Shown in pieces: positions 16,996 to 26,052 of a stretch of DNA of 64,000 nt. The translations under genes were made by a program, and so were the position numbers. The stretch's first letter is position 1. Every line of letters starts with the position of its first letter. The DNA comes from Metarhizobium sp964253915 (lineage in GTDB: Bacteria > Pseudomonadota > Alphaproteobacteria > Rhizobiales > Rhizobiaceae). Location of the stretch: assembly GCF_964253915.1 (NCBI RefSeq), contig NZ_CAXUSG020000013.1:81198-145197 (forward strand). Reading direction: 5' to 3'. The notes beneath the pieces are model-generated. The model was not told the DNA's origin. It ran no database searches and saw only the letters and a program-made list of their open reading frames with translations.

Positions 16996-18468
16996 TCAGG
17001 CGCGGCGAACGGTTTCGGCGAGGTCTTCTGAGGTCAGGCCCTCGCCAAGGCGGGTGCCTGCCTCGCCGTGACGATAGACGGCGGCGCAGGCAGCTTCGTA
17101 AGCCGGCATGCCTTGCGCCATGAGCCCGCCGATCATGCCGGCGAGAACGTCTCCCGAGCCGGCTGTGGCGAGCCACTGCGGTGCATTGACGTTGATCGCG
17201 GCACGCCCATCGGGCGCGGCGATCACTGTGTCTGCACCCTTGAAGACGATGACGGCATGGGCGCGTGCGGCGGCGCGGAGCGCCTTTTCGGTCTTGCCGA
17301 ACTTGTCGGCGGTGGCGATGTCAGGAAACAACCGGGCGAATTCGCCCTCGTGCGGCGTCAGCACCAGCCGGGTTTTTCCACCGGCAAACAGCGAGAACAA
17401 TGCCTCCGGTGTTTCCCGGAAGGAACTGATGCCGTCTGCGTCGAGCACCAGCGGCCTTTGGAAAAGCGCCGTGACGAATTGCCTTGCCTTTTCGCCGATG
17501 CCGAAACCCGGCCCGAGCACGAAGGCGGACAAGCGGGCGTCCTCGATCCATGCGGTCAGCGCGGCGGCGTCATTCACCTCGCGCAACATGACGGATGTCA
17601 GCGCACCGGCGTTGACGGCAAGCGCCTCCGCCGGCGATGCCAAAGTTACCAGTCCGGCGCCGATGCGGAAACCTGCCCGGCTGGAAAGCCTTGCCGCTCC
17701 GGTCGTCGTCGGTCCGCCCGAGAAGACCACCAGGTGACCGCGCCTGAATTTGTGGGCATCGACACCGGTTTCCGGCAGATGATCGATCCAGATCGCCGGC
17801 GTGTTTTCGCACAATGGGCCGGCATGCCGTTCGACGATCCGGTGCGGCATGCCGATATCGAAGATTTCGACGTCGCCGCACAGGCTGCGCCCCGGCATCA
17901 GTCGATGGCCGGGTTTTGCCGTCATGAAGGTGACAGTCCTTTTTGCCTGGAATGCCGTCCCGAGCGCCAGACCGCGCAGGCCGCAAACGCCGCTCGGCAG
18001 ATCGACGGCCAAGACCGCGGTTCCGGCAGCCCTTACCCGCTCGATGACATCTGCCACTGCCGGCGGAACCGGGCGCGACAACCCGGCACCGAACAGGGCA
18101 TCGATGACCATGTCGTCCGGCTGCGGCCCGTAGTCTTCGATGGGAGCCGAGACGGCCGGGCATGATGCCCTTGCCTTTGCCGCGTCCCCCCTCAAGGCGG
18201 CGGGATCTCCCAGGTGAAAGACCGCAACCTCTGCTCCGCTTTCAACCAGCGCACGCGCGGCGACATAACCGTCGCCACCATTGTTTCCCGGCCCACAGAG
18301 CACGACGAACCGGCAAGCTTCGGGGAAATGCCGCAGCGCCGACGCGGCCACCGCCTGGCCTGCCCGCTCCATCAGGCCGAAAGAATCGATGCCCGAGGCG
18401 GCTGCGGCGGAATCGCAGGCGCCCATCTCGGCGGGCGTCAGGAGAAGATGCTCGATTGAAACGCTCAT
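16996..18468 (-). CDS. nnrD/nnrE: Bifunctional NAD(P)HX epimerase / ADP-dependent NAD(P)HX dehydratase
   Basis: 490 aa fusion. The N-terminal YjeF domain (about 1-215) interconverts R and S hydrates of NAD(P)H (motif CGPGNNGGDGYVAAR). The C-terminal ribokinase-like domain (about 230-490) dehydrates the S form with ADP (LTPHEGEFARLF and GSGDVLAGMIGG). Together they rescue damaged NAD(P)H. It converges on the DUF72 gene and is divergent from glnB. Confidence 0.94.
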   Translation of the reverse strand: MSVSIEHLLLTPAEMGACDSAAAASGIDSFGLMERAGQAVAASALRHFPEACRFVVLCGPGNNGGDGYVAARALVESGAEVAVFHLGDPAALRGDAAKARASCPAVSAPIEDYGPQPDDMVIDALFGAGLSRPVPPAVADVIERVRAAGTAVLAVDLPSGVCGLRGLALGTAFQAKRTVTFMTAKPGHRLMPGRSLCGDVEIFDIGMPHRIVERHAGPLCENTPAIWIDHLPETGVDAHKFRRGHLVVFSGGPTTTGAARLSSRAGFRIGAGLVTLASPAEALAVNAGALTSVMLREVNDAAALTAWIEDARLSAFVLGPGFGIGEKARQFVTALFQRPLVLDADGISSFRETPEALFSLFAGGKTRLVLTPHEGEFARLFPDIATADKFGKTEKALRAAARAHAVIVFKGADTVIAAPDGRAAINVNAPQWLATAGSGDVLAGMIGGLMAQGMPAYEAACAAVYRHGEAGTRLGEGLTSEDLAETVRRA

Positions 18469-18811
18469 CCGCTATCTCTGAAACGAAATCCGGCTGAACA
18501 CAACATCAATGCCGACGGCGATTGTGGCGCTATTTTATGCATTTGCCTATTTTGCACTCCAATCCGGGCGCGCGCGCGTCGCGCTATTCGGACGGCCATG
18601 CTCTAACTCCTTGTGAAATCGAAGCGATTTAAACAAAAAATAGGCAAAGACGGCTGGTTTTTTCCTCAAATTCAGGCGACAAACAGTAAGAACGGGCGGC
18701 GGCGGCGCAAAATTTTGTCGAAAGCGCATTCGGTCTGGCACACTATGTGCATTAACGAGGCGGAGCGGGCTGGAGCCTGCTTTAACGGGAGAAGCGGAGA
18801 GATATTTTCTC
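18469..18811. other. glnB control region, no gene seen
   Basis: About 340 bases between divergent nnr and glnB. No open frame is convincing. Besides the sigma-54-like promoter at 18736 there are TGCA half-sites near 18538-18556 (TGCATTTGC...TTTTGCA) that might bind NtrC, but the match is weak. Confidence 0.4.
18736..18751 (+). promoter_or_regulatory. Sigma-54 type promoter of glnB
   Basis: TGGCAC (18736-18741), ACTAT, GTGCA (18747-18751) matches the RpoN consensus TGGCAC-N5-TTGCA at all but one position, with the invariant GG and GC ten bases apart. It lies 60 bases before the glnB ATG. Nitrogen control of glnB by NtrC/RpoN is established in rhizobia. Confidence 0.7.
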
Positions 18812-19150
18812 ATGAAAAAGATCGAAGCGATCATTAAGCCTTTCAAGCTCGACGAAGTGAAGGAAGCCCTTCAGGAAGTCGGCTTGCAGGGGATCACCGT
18901 CACGGAAGCGAAAGGCTTCGGTCGCCAGAAAGGCCACACGGAACTTTATCGTGGCGCGGAATACGTCGTCGATTTTCTGCCGAAGGTCAAAGTCGAAGTC
19001 GTGCTGGCGGACGAGAATGCGGAGGCCGTGATCGAGGCCATCCGCAATGCCGCCCAGACCGGACGCATCGGGGACGGAAAAATCTTCGTTTCCAACATCG
19101 AAGAGGTCATTCGCATCCGTACCGGGGAAACCGGTATCGATGCCATATAG
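18812..19150 (+). CDS. glnB: Nitrogen regulatory protein P-II
   Basis: 112 aa, standard length. P-II trimers sense 2-oxoglutarate, ATP and glutamine and control glutamine synthetase adenylylation and NtrB. Visible are the start MKKIEAIIKPFKLDEVKEAL, the T-loop GAEYVVDFLPK with the uridylylated Tyr51, and the B-loop TGRIGDGKIF. It precedes glnA by 55 bases that hold a small hairpin (CCCGTC-GTCA-GACGGG, 19155-19170) without a U-tract, possibly a processing or attenuation point. Confidence 0.98.
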   Translation: MKKIEAIIKPFKLDEVKEALQEVGLQGITVTEAKGFGRQKGHTELYRGAEYVVDFLPKVKVEVVLADENAEAVIEAIRNAAQTGRIGDGKIFVSNIEEVIRIRTGETGIDAI

Positions 19151-19205
19151 TAGCCCCGTCGTCAGACGGGATCATAATCGTCATCTCACTCAAGGAAAAT
19201 GTTAA

Positions 19206-20615
19206 ATGACGACCGCAAGTGATATCCTGAAGCAGATCAAGGAGAACGACGTCAAGTTCGTCGATCTGCGCTTCACCGATCCGAAGGGCAAGCTGCAGCA
19301 TTTGACGATGGACGTCACGGTTGTAGACGAAGACATGTTCGCCGACGGCGTCATGTTCGACGGCTCTTCGATTGCCGGCTGGAAGGCCATCAACGAGTCG
19401 GACATGGTGTTGATGCCGGATACCGAGACGGTCCACATGGACCCGTTCTTCGCGCAGTCCACCATGGTCATCCTCTGTGACATTCTCGATCCGGTGTCGG
19501 GCGAAGCCTACAACCGCGATCCGCGCGGCACGGCCAAGAAGGCCGAAGCCTATCTCAAGGCGTCGGGTATCGGCGATACCATCTTCGTCGGTCCGGAACC
19601 GGAATTCTTCGTGTTCGACGACGTCAAGTACAAGGCCGATCCGTACAATACCGGCTTCAAGCTCGACTCCACCGAACTGCCGTCCAACGACGACACCGAC
19701 TACGAGACCGGCAACCTCGGCCACCGTCCGCGCGTCAAGGGCGGCTATTTCCCGGTTCCGCCGGTCGACAGCCTCCAGGACATGCGCTCCGAAATGCTGA
19801 CGGTTCTCACCGAGATGGGCGTCGTCGTCGAAAAGCATCACCATGAAGTTGCGTCCGCCCAGCACGAGCTCGGCGTCAAGTTCGACACGCTGGTGCGCAA
19901 CGCCGACAAGATGCAGATCTACAAGTACGTCGTGCACCAGGTCGCCAATGCCTACGGCAAGACGGCAACCTTCATGCCGAAGCCGATCTTCGGCGACAAC
20001 GGTTCGGGCATGCACGTGCACCAGTCGATCTGGAAAGCCGGCAAGCCGACGTTTGCAGGCGACGAGTATGCAGGCCTGTCGGAAAGCTGCCTGTATTACA
20101 TCGGCGGCATCATCAAGCATGCCAAGGCGATCAACGCCTTCACCAACCCGACCACCAACTCCTACAAGCGTCTGGTCCCGGGTTATGAAGCGCCGGTTCT
20201 GCTCGCCTACTCGGCGCGTAACCGTTCTGCCTCGTGCCGCATTCCGTTCGGCTCCAACCCGAAGGCAAAGCGCGTCGAAGTCCGCTTCCCGGATCCGACC
20301 CAGAACCCCTATCTCGGTTTCGCCGCCATGCTGATGGCCGGCCTCGACGGCATCAAGAACAAGATCCATCCCGGCAAGCCGATGGACAAGGATCTGTACG
20401 ACCTGCCGCCGAAGGAACTGCGCAAGATCCCGACCGTCTGCGGCTCGCTCCGCGAAGCGCTGGAAAGCCTCGACAAGGACCGCAAGTTCCTGACCGCCGG
20501 CGGCGTCTTCGATGACGATCAGATCGACAGCTTCATCGAGCTGAAGATGCAGGAAGTCGTTCGTTTCGAAATGACCCCGCATCCGGTCGAATACGACATG
20601 TACTATTCGGCCTGA
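19206..20615 (+). CDS. glnA: Glutamine synthetase type I
   Basis: 469 aa. It makes glutamine from glutamate and ammonia. Diagnostic blocks are MFDGSSIAGWKAINESD, the metal-binding VGPEPEFFVFDD, GDNGSGMHVHQS and NPTTNSYKRLVPG-EAP. The adenylylation site Tyr is present in KDLYDLPPKEL, so activity is covalently controlled, in line with the linked P-II. Cotranscription with glnB is usual. Confidence 0.98.
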   Translation: MTTASDILKQIKENDVKFVDLRFTDPKGKLQHLTMDVTVVDEDMFADGVMFDGSSIAGWKAINESDMVLMPDTETVHMDPFFAQSTMVILCDILDPVSGEAYNRDPRGTAKKAEAYLKASGIGDTIFVGPEPEFFVFDDVKYKADPYNTGFKLDSTELPSNDDTDYETGNLGHRPRVKGGYFPVPPVDSLQDMRSEMLTVLTEMGVVVEKHHHEVASAQHELGVKFDTLVRNADKMQIYKYVVHQVANAYGKTATFMPKPIFGDNGSGMHVHQSIWKAGKPTFAGDEYAGLSESCLYYIGGIIKHAKAINAFTNPTTNSYKRLVPGYEAPVLLAYSARNRSASCRIPFGSNPKAKRVEVRFPDPTQNPYLGFAAMLMAGLDGIKNKIHPGKPMDKDLYDLPPKELRKIPTVCGSLREALESLDKDRKFLTAGGVFDDDQIDSFIELKMQEVVRFEMTPHPVEYDMYYSA

Positions 20616-20667
20616 TCAAGGCCAATACATCGGTCCCGCTTCGGCGGGATCGATGCAGATACGACAA

Positions 20668-20704
20668 GGGGCGATCTTCGGATGAAGAGTCGCCCCATTT
20701 TTTT
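20668..20704 (+). terminator. glnA terminator
   Basis: GGGGCGA (20668-20674) pairs with TCGCCCC (20690-20696), followed by ATTTTTTT. A smaller stem GTCCCGC/GCGGGAT lies upstream at 20632-20650. Confidence 0.85.
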
Positions 20705-20727
20705 GGCAAGGTTGAAGCCTCTCCACC

Positions 20728-20833
20728 GTCATGCTCGGCCTTGTGCCGAGCATCCAAGCACGTCGAATACATTATTTATCGTCAATGGCTTGGGTGATGT
20801 CGGCAGATCCTCGGGACAGGCCCGAGGATGACG
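20728..20833. repeat. Intergenic paired-hairpin repeat
   Basis: Two hairpins, ATGCTCGGC/GCCGAGCAT (20731-20753) and ATCCTCGGG/CCCGAGGAT (20807-20829), are framed by CGTCAT and ATGACG, giving an overall inverted arrangement. This matches a repeat common between alphaproteobacterial genes. Confidence 0.6.
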
Positions 20834-20877
20834 AAAATGGACGATGAACGCCCACTCGGCCTTGTGATCCGGCCTGC

Positions 20878-21915
20878 TTACTGCTGCTTCAGTCGTTGCT
20901 TCAGCAGGTTGAGGTATTCCTCGTTGCCGTCGTTGTTCGTCGTTGTCTTCGCCGGCGTGGTGCAGGACGGCTTGTAGTCGAGCGCCATGCCTGCCTTCAC
21001 GCAGACGCCTACCTGCCAGCCGGGCGGCAGCGCGGTGAGGTCCACCGTCTTCCACTTCGGATGGCCGGTCTGCGAAAGCTTGTCGAGATTATTGAGGATC
21101 AGGTTGGAAAAGTCCGAAACCGACTTGCAGCTTTCACGCTGGTAGGCGTTGCGCTTGACGTCGTAGTCATAGGTCATCAGCACCGCCTTGACGGCGATCA
21201 GGTCGACCGGCTTGTCGAGGAAGGAATAGGTGCCGGCCTCGATCTTCGACGGTGTATAGGTGGCCAGAAGCGGCGCATCGGTGATCGGCAACAGGTGGAA
21301 TTTCGCCGGATCGATGCTCTCGTTCCTGAACAGCGGCGCCGGTGCGCCGGCCACGTAGAAGAAGGCGTCGATCTCGCCGGAGAGCAGTTTCGGCAAGGCT
21401 TCGTCGGGATTGAGCGGCAGGCGCTCGCCGCCCTTGACCTGCAGGATATCGAGGATCAGCGACGAGGTCAGGAACGTGCCGCTGTCTTTCTTGCCGACGG
21501 CGATCTTGTGGTTGGCCAGATCCTTGACGCTGGCGATGTCCTTGCGCGCCAGGATGTGGATCTCTTCGTTATAGAGAGGGAACATGATGCGCACGCCGCG
21601 CACCGCCTGCTGCACATCCGGATCGTTGGCCTCAAAGGTTTTCAGATATTCGAGCACGTCGCTTTGCACGATGCCGAACTGGGTGTTGCGGCGGTTGCGC
21701 ACGCCGACGAAATTTTCCAGCGAGCCGGCGCTTTCGACCACGTTAAGCGTCTGGCCGCAGGCCTTGCCCAGCGTGGCGATGTCACGGCCGATCTGGATGT
21801 AGGTACCGCTGGCGCCGCCGGTCATGATGTTGCGCTGAAACTCCGCCGCTGTGGCTTCGGAGACCGCCCATGCCATCACCACTGCCGCGATACAGGCCTT
21901 GAAACGATTACGCAT
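20878..21915 (-). CDS. TAXI-family TRAP transporter solute-binding protein
   Basis: 345 aa. Residues 1-23 are a signal peptide (AVSEATA). The mature start RNIMTGGASGTYIQIGRDIA is the TAXI hallmark; the protein should bind an organic acid in the periplasm. Several Cys (KACGQ, ESCKSV, VCVKAG, PSCTTP) could form disulfides, and the C-terminus carries an Asn/Thr-rich linker and a Leu/Gln helix not typical of the family. No TRAP membrane subunit is nearby. It follows the coiled-coil protein gene by 17 bases, so they likely form one operon. Confidence 0.85.
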   Translation of the reverse strand: MRNRFKACIAAVVMAWAVSEATAAEFQRNIMTGGASGTYIQIGRDIATLGKACGQTLNVVESAGSLENFVGVRNRRNTQFGIVQSDVLEYLKTFEANDPDVQQAVRGVRIMFPLYNEEIHILARKDIASVKDLANHKIAVGKKDSGTFLTSSLILDILQVKGGERLPLNPDEALPKLLSGEIDAFFYVAGAPAPLFRNESIDPAKFHLLPITDAPLLATYTPSKIEAGTYSFLDKPVDLIAVKAVLMTYDYDVKRNAYQRESCKSVSDFSNLILNNLDKLSQTGHPKWKTVDLTALPPGWQVGVCVKAGMALDYKPSCTTPAKTTTNNDGNEEYLNLLKQRLKQQ

Positions 21916-21932
21916 CCTTCATCTTCCTCCGC

Positions 21933-23531
21933 TCAGCAACTACTCTTGAGATCGCGGATGAGATTCCGCAGTGAAATCACCGGAACTTTTCCGAGTACCG
22001 ATTCAAGCGATGTGGTGACGCATTCGCCGGTGACCAACATTTGTTTCAGGGTTAGCCGATCGGACGAACTCAAGCCGTCGAGGCCGGGTGCGCCTGAAAG
22101 CGCCCGCTCCACGTTGAAAGCATCACGTGGCGTTTTCAAAGGTGTGGGGCGTGTCGCCTGCGTTTCAGGCTTGGTCGCGCTCGCCAGCTTCTGTTTGGCT
22201 TCGGCCAGTTCCGCCTCCAGCCGCAGACGCTCTTCAAATCCCTTGCCCTGTTCTTCCTGCAGGGCGGCAACCGCTTGCCTTGTTTCGTCCAGCTGTTTTT
22301 CCAGCGCCTTTGCCTGCTCCACTGCCTTGTTGCGCGCGTCGTCCGCCTGGATCAATTCAGCTTGACGCTGGTCGACAAGCAGCTGCAGGTCGGGAACGGT
22401 CTTGTTCTTGAGCGTCCGCAATTCTTCATCGATTGCAGCCTGTCGGCCACCAGCCCCCTGCTGCAAAGCGGTAATCTGTTTTTCGAGAACCGCCTTGTCT
22501 TTCAGCGCCTGATCGCGGGCGGATTCGGTGGAAGTCAGCTTCTGCGAAAGCGCGGCATTGGCCGCGTCGTTGTTGCCGGACGTCAACTTGGTCAGTTCCT
22601 GCAGATCGGCAAGCTGCTTTTCCAACGCGGCGATCTGTTTTTCGAAGGCCCCTCTGTCTTTCAGCGCCTGGTCGCGCGCCGTTTCGGCCGTGGCCAGTTT
22701 TTGCGACAATGCGGTGTTGGCCGCATCGTTGTTTCCGGATGTGAGTTTGGTCAGTTCCTGCAGGTCGGAAAGCTGCTTTTCGGCAGTCGCCTTGTCTGCG
22801 ACAGCCCGGTCACGGGCCTGCTCGGCCGCCTTCAGGGCGCCATCCCCTTGTTTCTGCGCAGCCGTTTCGGCCTCGTTTACAAGCGCCGTCAGGCGAGCCA
22901 CCTGCTGCGCCAGCTCGGATTTTTCGGCCAGAGCCTTGTCGCGCGCCTTCTCTGCAAGCGTCACCTGCTGCTTCAGAGCCTCGCCGGAAGCATCCGCCTC
23001 ACCGGCGGTCAGCTTGGTCAACTCTTCAAGGTCGGCCAGTTGTTGCTCTGCCGATGCCTTATCCTTGAGTGCGGCATCGCGTGACTTTTCGGCGGCGGCC
23101 AGTTTTTCGGCGAGCTGTTTGCTCTGCGTGTCCGAAACCTCGGCGTTGCCCGACGTCAGTTCGGTGAGTTGCTGCAAGGCCTTGAGTTGTTCTTCCAGAT
23201 CCTTGCTTGCTGCCAGCGCCTCGTCGCGCGCTTTCTCAGCGGTTGCGACACGGCCATCGGAATCACCCTTGCCGCTGTCGGCGGCAAGCAGTTTTTCGGT
23301 CATCTGGTCAAGCTCGCCCGATTGGCGCTGCACCTGTTGGGTCAGTTCGTCGCGTTCGGCGCGCAACGCTTCCAGTGCGGCGGTGTCCGGCTGCGTGCCG
23401 AATCGAACATAGGCGTAGCTGCCGGCAGCACCCAGCACGAGGCTGATCACGATGGCGAAGATCACGCCCATCGCACCTGAGGATTTGCCACCCGGGCCTG
23501 CATCCCTGCCCCATTGATTGGCCACGATCAT
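21933..23531 (-). CDS. Membrane-anchored coiled-coil protein with internal repeats
   Basis: 532 aa from ATG 23531. A short cytoplasmic start is followed by one membrane helix (about 22-45, VIFAIVISLVLGAAGSYAYV). Residues about 55-430 are a long coiled coil built of repeats of about 45-60 residues with the core L-ELTKLTSGNNDAANAALS then ARDQALKDKA; two adjacent copies are almost identical at DNA level. The last 80 residues form a small globular domain with two Cys. No family recognised. The paired TAXI protein suggests a joint role in the cell envelope. Confidence 0.8.
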   Translation of the reverse strand: MIVANQWGRDAGPGGKSSGAMGVIFAIVISLVLGAAGSYAYVRFGTQPDTAALEALRAERDELTQQVQRQSGELDQMTEKLLAADSGKGDSDGRVATAEKARDEALAASKDLEEQLKALQQLTELTSGNAEVSDTQSKQLAEKLAAAEKSRDAALKDKASAEQQLADLEELTKLTAGEADASGEALKQQVTLAEKARDKALAEKSELAQQVARLTALVNEAETAAQKQGDGALKAAEQARDRAVADKATAEKQLSDLQELTKLTSGNNDAANTALSQKLATAETARDQALKDRGAFEKQIAALEKQLADLQELTKLTSGNNDAANAALSQKLTSTESARDQALKDKAVLEKQITALQQGAGGRQAAIDEELRTLKNKTVPDLQLLVDQRQAELIQADDARNKAVEQAKALEKQLDETRQAVAALQEEQGKGFEERLRLEAELAEAKQKLASATKPETQATRPTPLKTPRDAFNVERALSGAPGLDGLSSSDRLTLKQMLVTGECVTTSLESVLGKVPVISLRNLIRDLKSSC

Positions 23532-23745
23532 CACCCGTTCGAAAATTGCCTGTCTACGTCAGGTAGCGCGATTTCCACAATGGTGCAAGCAAGCCGGACG
23601 GCGCGGCAGGACGTACGAAAAACCTCGCCTTCTATCCGTGCGCATCTCTTCCCAAGCGATAGCCATAGGTCTAAGAGGAACCACTTCCGACCTTCGAACC
23701 CGCCGGTCCGGCCATGTCTGCGCCGCCATGGCCGATTGCAGTGAC

Positions 23746-24663
23746 ATGACCTCATCTTCAGCCCGCCCCGTCGACTGGCTCATCTTCATCCTTGCGGCCG
23801 TCTTCTTCTCCAGCAACCTGGTTTTCGGGCGCGGCATCAGTGCCGATGTCGGGCCGTTCATCACCGCCTTCCTGCGCTGGTCGGGCGCGGCACTGTTTCT
23901 TTTGCCCTTTGTCTATCGCGACCGGCAGGAAAGCCTGCCTTTCATGCGCAGGCACACGGGGATCTGGTTGCTGCTCGGTTTTCTCGGCATGGGCGTCTGC
24001 GGCGGCGGTGTTTATTGGTCGCTGAAATACACGACCGCCTCGAATGCGACACTGATCTACACGACCTCGTCGCTGTTCATCATCCTTCTGGAGCGCGTCC
24101 TGCGGGGCCGGTTGATTTCGTGGCGGGAAATTGTCGGCATGATCATCGCCTTTGCCGGCGTTACCGTCATCGTGCTCAAGGGCGACTGGCGGGCAGCTTT
24201 GCATTTCCGCTTCAATGTCGGCGATCTCGGCATCCTGGCCGCCGCCGTCGCCTGGGCGGCTTATTCGCTGCTGCTGCGTCGCCCGGAAGTGCGGCGCCTG
24301 GCGCCGTTGTCGTTGTTCGGCACGGTCTGCCTGGGCGGCGCCCTGTTGCTCGCGCCGGTCGCAGCTTATGAGGCCGCAGCCGGTGCGCCGCTGCCCGACA
24401 GTCTTTTCGACTGGACGAGGATTGCCGGTATTATCGTCTTCGCCTCGTTGCTTGCCTTTTCCTGCTTCCAGCATGCGGTGCGGGTGCTTGGCGCCTCGAC
24501 GGCCGGCCTTTCGCTCTACCTCATGCCGCCGATCTCGATTCTTCTTGCCACGATCTTCCTGGGCGAAAAATTCGAAAGCTATCATGCCGCCGGGATCGTT
24601 TTGGTCATGGGCGGCGTTATACTGGCGACAGCGCCGTTGCCGCGGCGATCGCAGGCAATGTGA
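23746..24663 (+). CDS. EamA/DMT-family transporter
   Basis: 305 aa from ATG 23746 (an ATG at 23728 is also possible; neither has a strong ribosome site). Ten hydrophobic segments in two EamA repeats are seen, with the typical LKYTTASNATLIYTTSSLFI and LYLMPPISILLATIFLGEKF blocks. It probably exports small metabolites or amino acids; substrate unknown. It is divergent from the coiled-coil gene. Confidence 0.88.
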   Translation: MTSSSARPVDWLIFILAAVFFSSNLVFGRGISADVGPFITAFLRWSGAALFLLPFVYRDRQESLPFMRRHTGIWLLLGFLGMGVCGGGVYWSLKYTTASNATLIYTTSSLFIILLERVLRGRLISWREIVGMIIAFAGVTVIVLKGDWRAALHFRFNVGDLGILAAAVAWAAYSLLLRRPEVRRLAPLSLFGTVCLGGALLLAPVAAYEAAAGAPLPDSLFDWTRIAGIIVFASLLAFSCFQHAVRVLGASTAGLSLYLMPPISILLATIFLGEKFESYHAAGIVLVMGGVILATAPLPRRSQAM

Positions 24664-24743
24664 CAGCTTGTTAACAGCAAGGTCCGATAACTCTTGATGT
24701 CGGCGTCGATTGGCACCACATTATGCAGGGAAAGGAACATGCC

Positions 24744-25073
24744 ATGAAGCAGAGCAACGCCAAGTTCAGAATCGGTGAGGTCGTCCGCCATCGGATTTTC
24801 CCGTTCCGTGGCGTCGTTTTCGATGTGGACCCCGAATTCTCCAATACGGAAGAGTGGTGGAACGCCATTCCGGCCGAAATCCGCCCGAGCAAAGACCAGC
24901 CATTCTACCACCTGCTGGCCGAAAACGACGAGACGGAATACGTCGCCTACGTCTCCGAGCAGAATCTCGTGGCGGACGAAAGCGGCCTTCCCTTGCGCAA
25001 TCCGCAGATCGGCCAGATCTTCGAAAAGAGCCAGGCTGGCGAATACCGACCGAAGTACAACATCTCCCACTGA
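24744..25073 (+). CDS. hspQ: Heat shock protein HspQ (YccV-like)
   Basis: 109 aa from ATG 24744, after GGAAAGGAA. The whole protein matches the YccV/HspQ fold: FRIGEVVRHRIFPFRGVVFDVDPEF, WWNAIP, PFYHLLAE and YVAYVSEQNLV. HspQ binds hemimethylated DNA in vitro and modulates Lon protease in enterobacteria. A strong terminator follows. Confidence 0.93.
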   Translation: MKQSNAKFRIGEVVRHRIFPFRGVVFDVDPEFSNTEEWWNAIPAEIRPSKDQPFYHLLAENDETEYVAYVSEQNLVADESGLPLRNPQIGQIFEKSQAGEYRPKYNISH

Positions 25074-25095
25074 GGGATAACGACGAACTGAAAGC

Positions 25096-25125
25096 AAAAA
25101 GCCCGGCCGATGGCCGGGCTTTTGT
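25096..25125. terminator. Bidirectional terminator between hspQ and the IalB gene
   Basis: AAAAGCCCGGCC (from 25097) pairs with GGCCGGGCTTTT (to about 25123), loop GAT. T-runs occur on both strands, fitting the converging genes. Confidence 0.9.
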
Positions 25126-25146
25126 TTATTCTTCGGGTCGCGAAGC

Positions 25147-25782
25147 TTACTGCTGGGTTGCAGCCTTCTGGGCTTCTTCCAGCTTCTTGCGGGCTTCCTC
25201 GGCCTTCTTCTGCATGCCTTCTTCCAGGCTGCGCTGGCTTTCGGCGAGCTTCGATTCCGACATTGCCTCGCCGTCGAATGCGCCGGTGAAGCCTTCGAGC
25301 GAAATCTTGATCGGGTTCGGGGCGCGGCGGAAATTGATCGAGGTGAAGATCACTTCGCCACCCTTCTTGAGCGAGGCGATCATGCCGTCGGTCAGGGCGA
25401 CTTCGGCCGTGCAACGGTCCGGAAGGCAGACAGCGTAATCGAGCTTCTGGCCCTTGCCACCGTCGATCTGCATGACGACGCCCGGAGGAATGAGGCGCGC
25501 GGAGGGAACCGAAACCTGCAGCAGCTTGCGGTTGACCTTGCCCGAAACTGTGATGAGGCCAACGGCCGTGATCATCTGGCCGCTATTGGCGCGCAGGATG
25601 TTCTGTACTGCACAGATGTCATTGTCTTCCTGCTTGCTGCAGGTCTTGAACCAGCCGAGCGGCGGCTGACCGGCGGCGGCTGCATCCTGCGCTGCCGAAG
25701 TCGAGGGCATGGAAGCCGCGCCGAAGGTAAGAGCGAGAGCGGAAAACCCCGCCCGCGTGAAGGTGTTTGCCTTGATCGTCAT
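25147..25782 (-). CDS. Invasion-associated locus B (IalB) family protein
   Basis: 211 aa from ATG 25782, chosen because AGGAGA lies 10 bases upstream. A signal peptide spans about 1-33. The IalB domain (GWFKTCSKQEDNDICAVQNIL, then AVCLPDRCTAEV, with paired Cys) covers about 45-175, and the last 40 residues are a charged Glu/Lys/Ala helix. IalB is needed for erythrocyte invasion in Bartonella, but homologues occur in free-living rhizobia where the role is unclear. Periplasmic. Confidence 0.88.
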   Translation of the reverse strand: MTIKANTFTRAGFSALALTFGAASMPSTSAAQDAAAAGQPPLGWFKTCSKQEDNDICAVQNILRANSGQMITAVGLITVSGKVNRKLLQVSVPSARLIPPGVVMQIDGGKGQKLDYAVCLPDRCTAEVALTDGMIASLKKGGEVIFTSINFRRAPNPIKISLEGFTGAFDGEAMSESKLAESQRSLEEGMQKKAEEARKKLEEAQKAATQQ

Positions 25783-26052
25783 AACGAAATCCGTCTCCTG
25801 AAATCCGGTGCCGGAACGGCTCTCCACCGGTCCTGACTGATTTGGTTCATTCTGCCGTCACCTGTCGTTCAAATGAGGCAAATAGATGACCCTGTAATCC
25901 CGGAACCCCTGTTACATTGGGCCGCGGCGGATATCCAGCATTTCTTTGATCTTCCGCCGCCGCCGCTCGACAATTAACATAATCGCGTGGTGGATTCGCC
26001 AGGAACACCCGCAGCGACCTCCTGTGCCGCTGCCGATATTGAAGGAAAAGCC

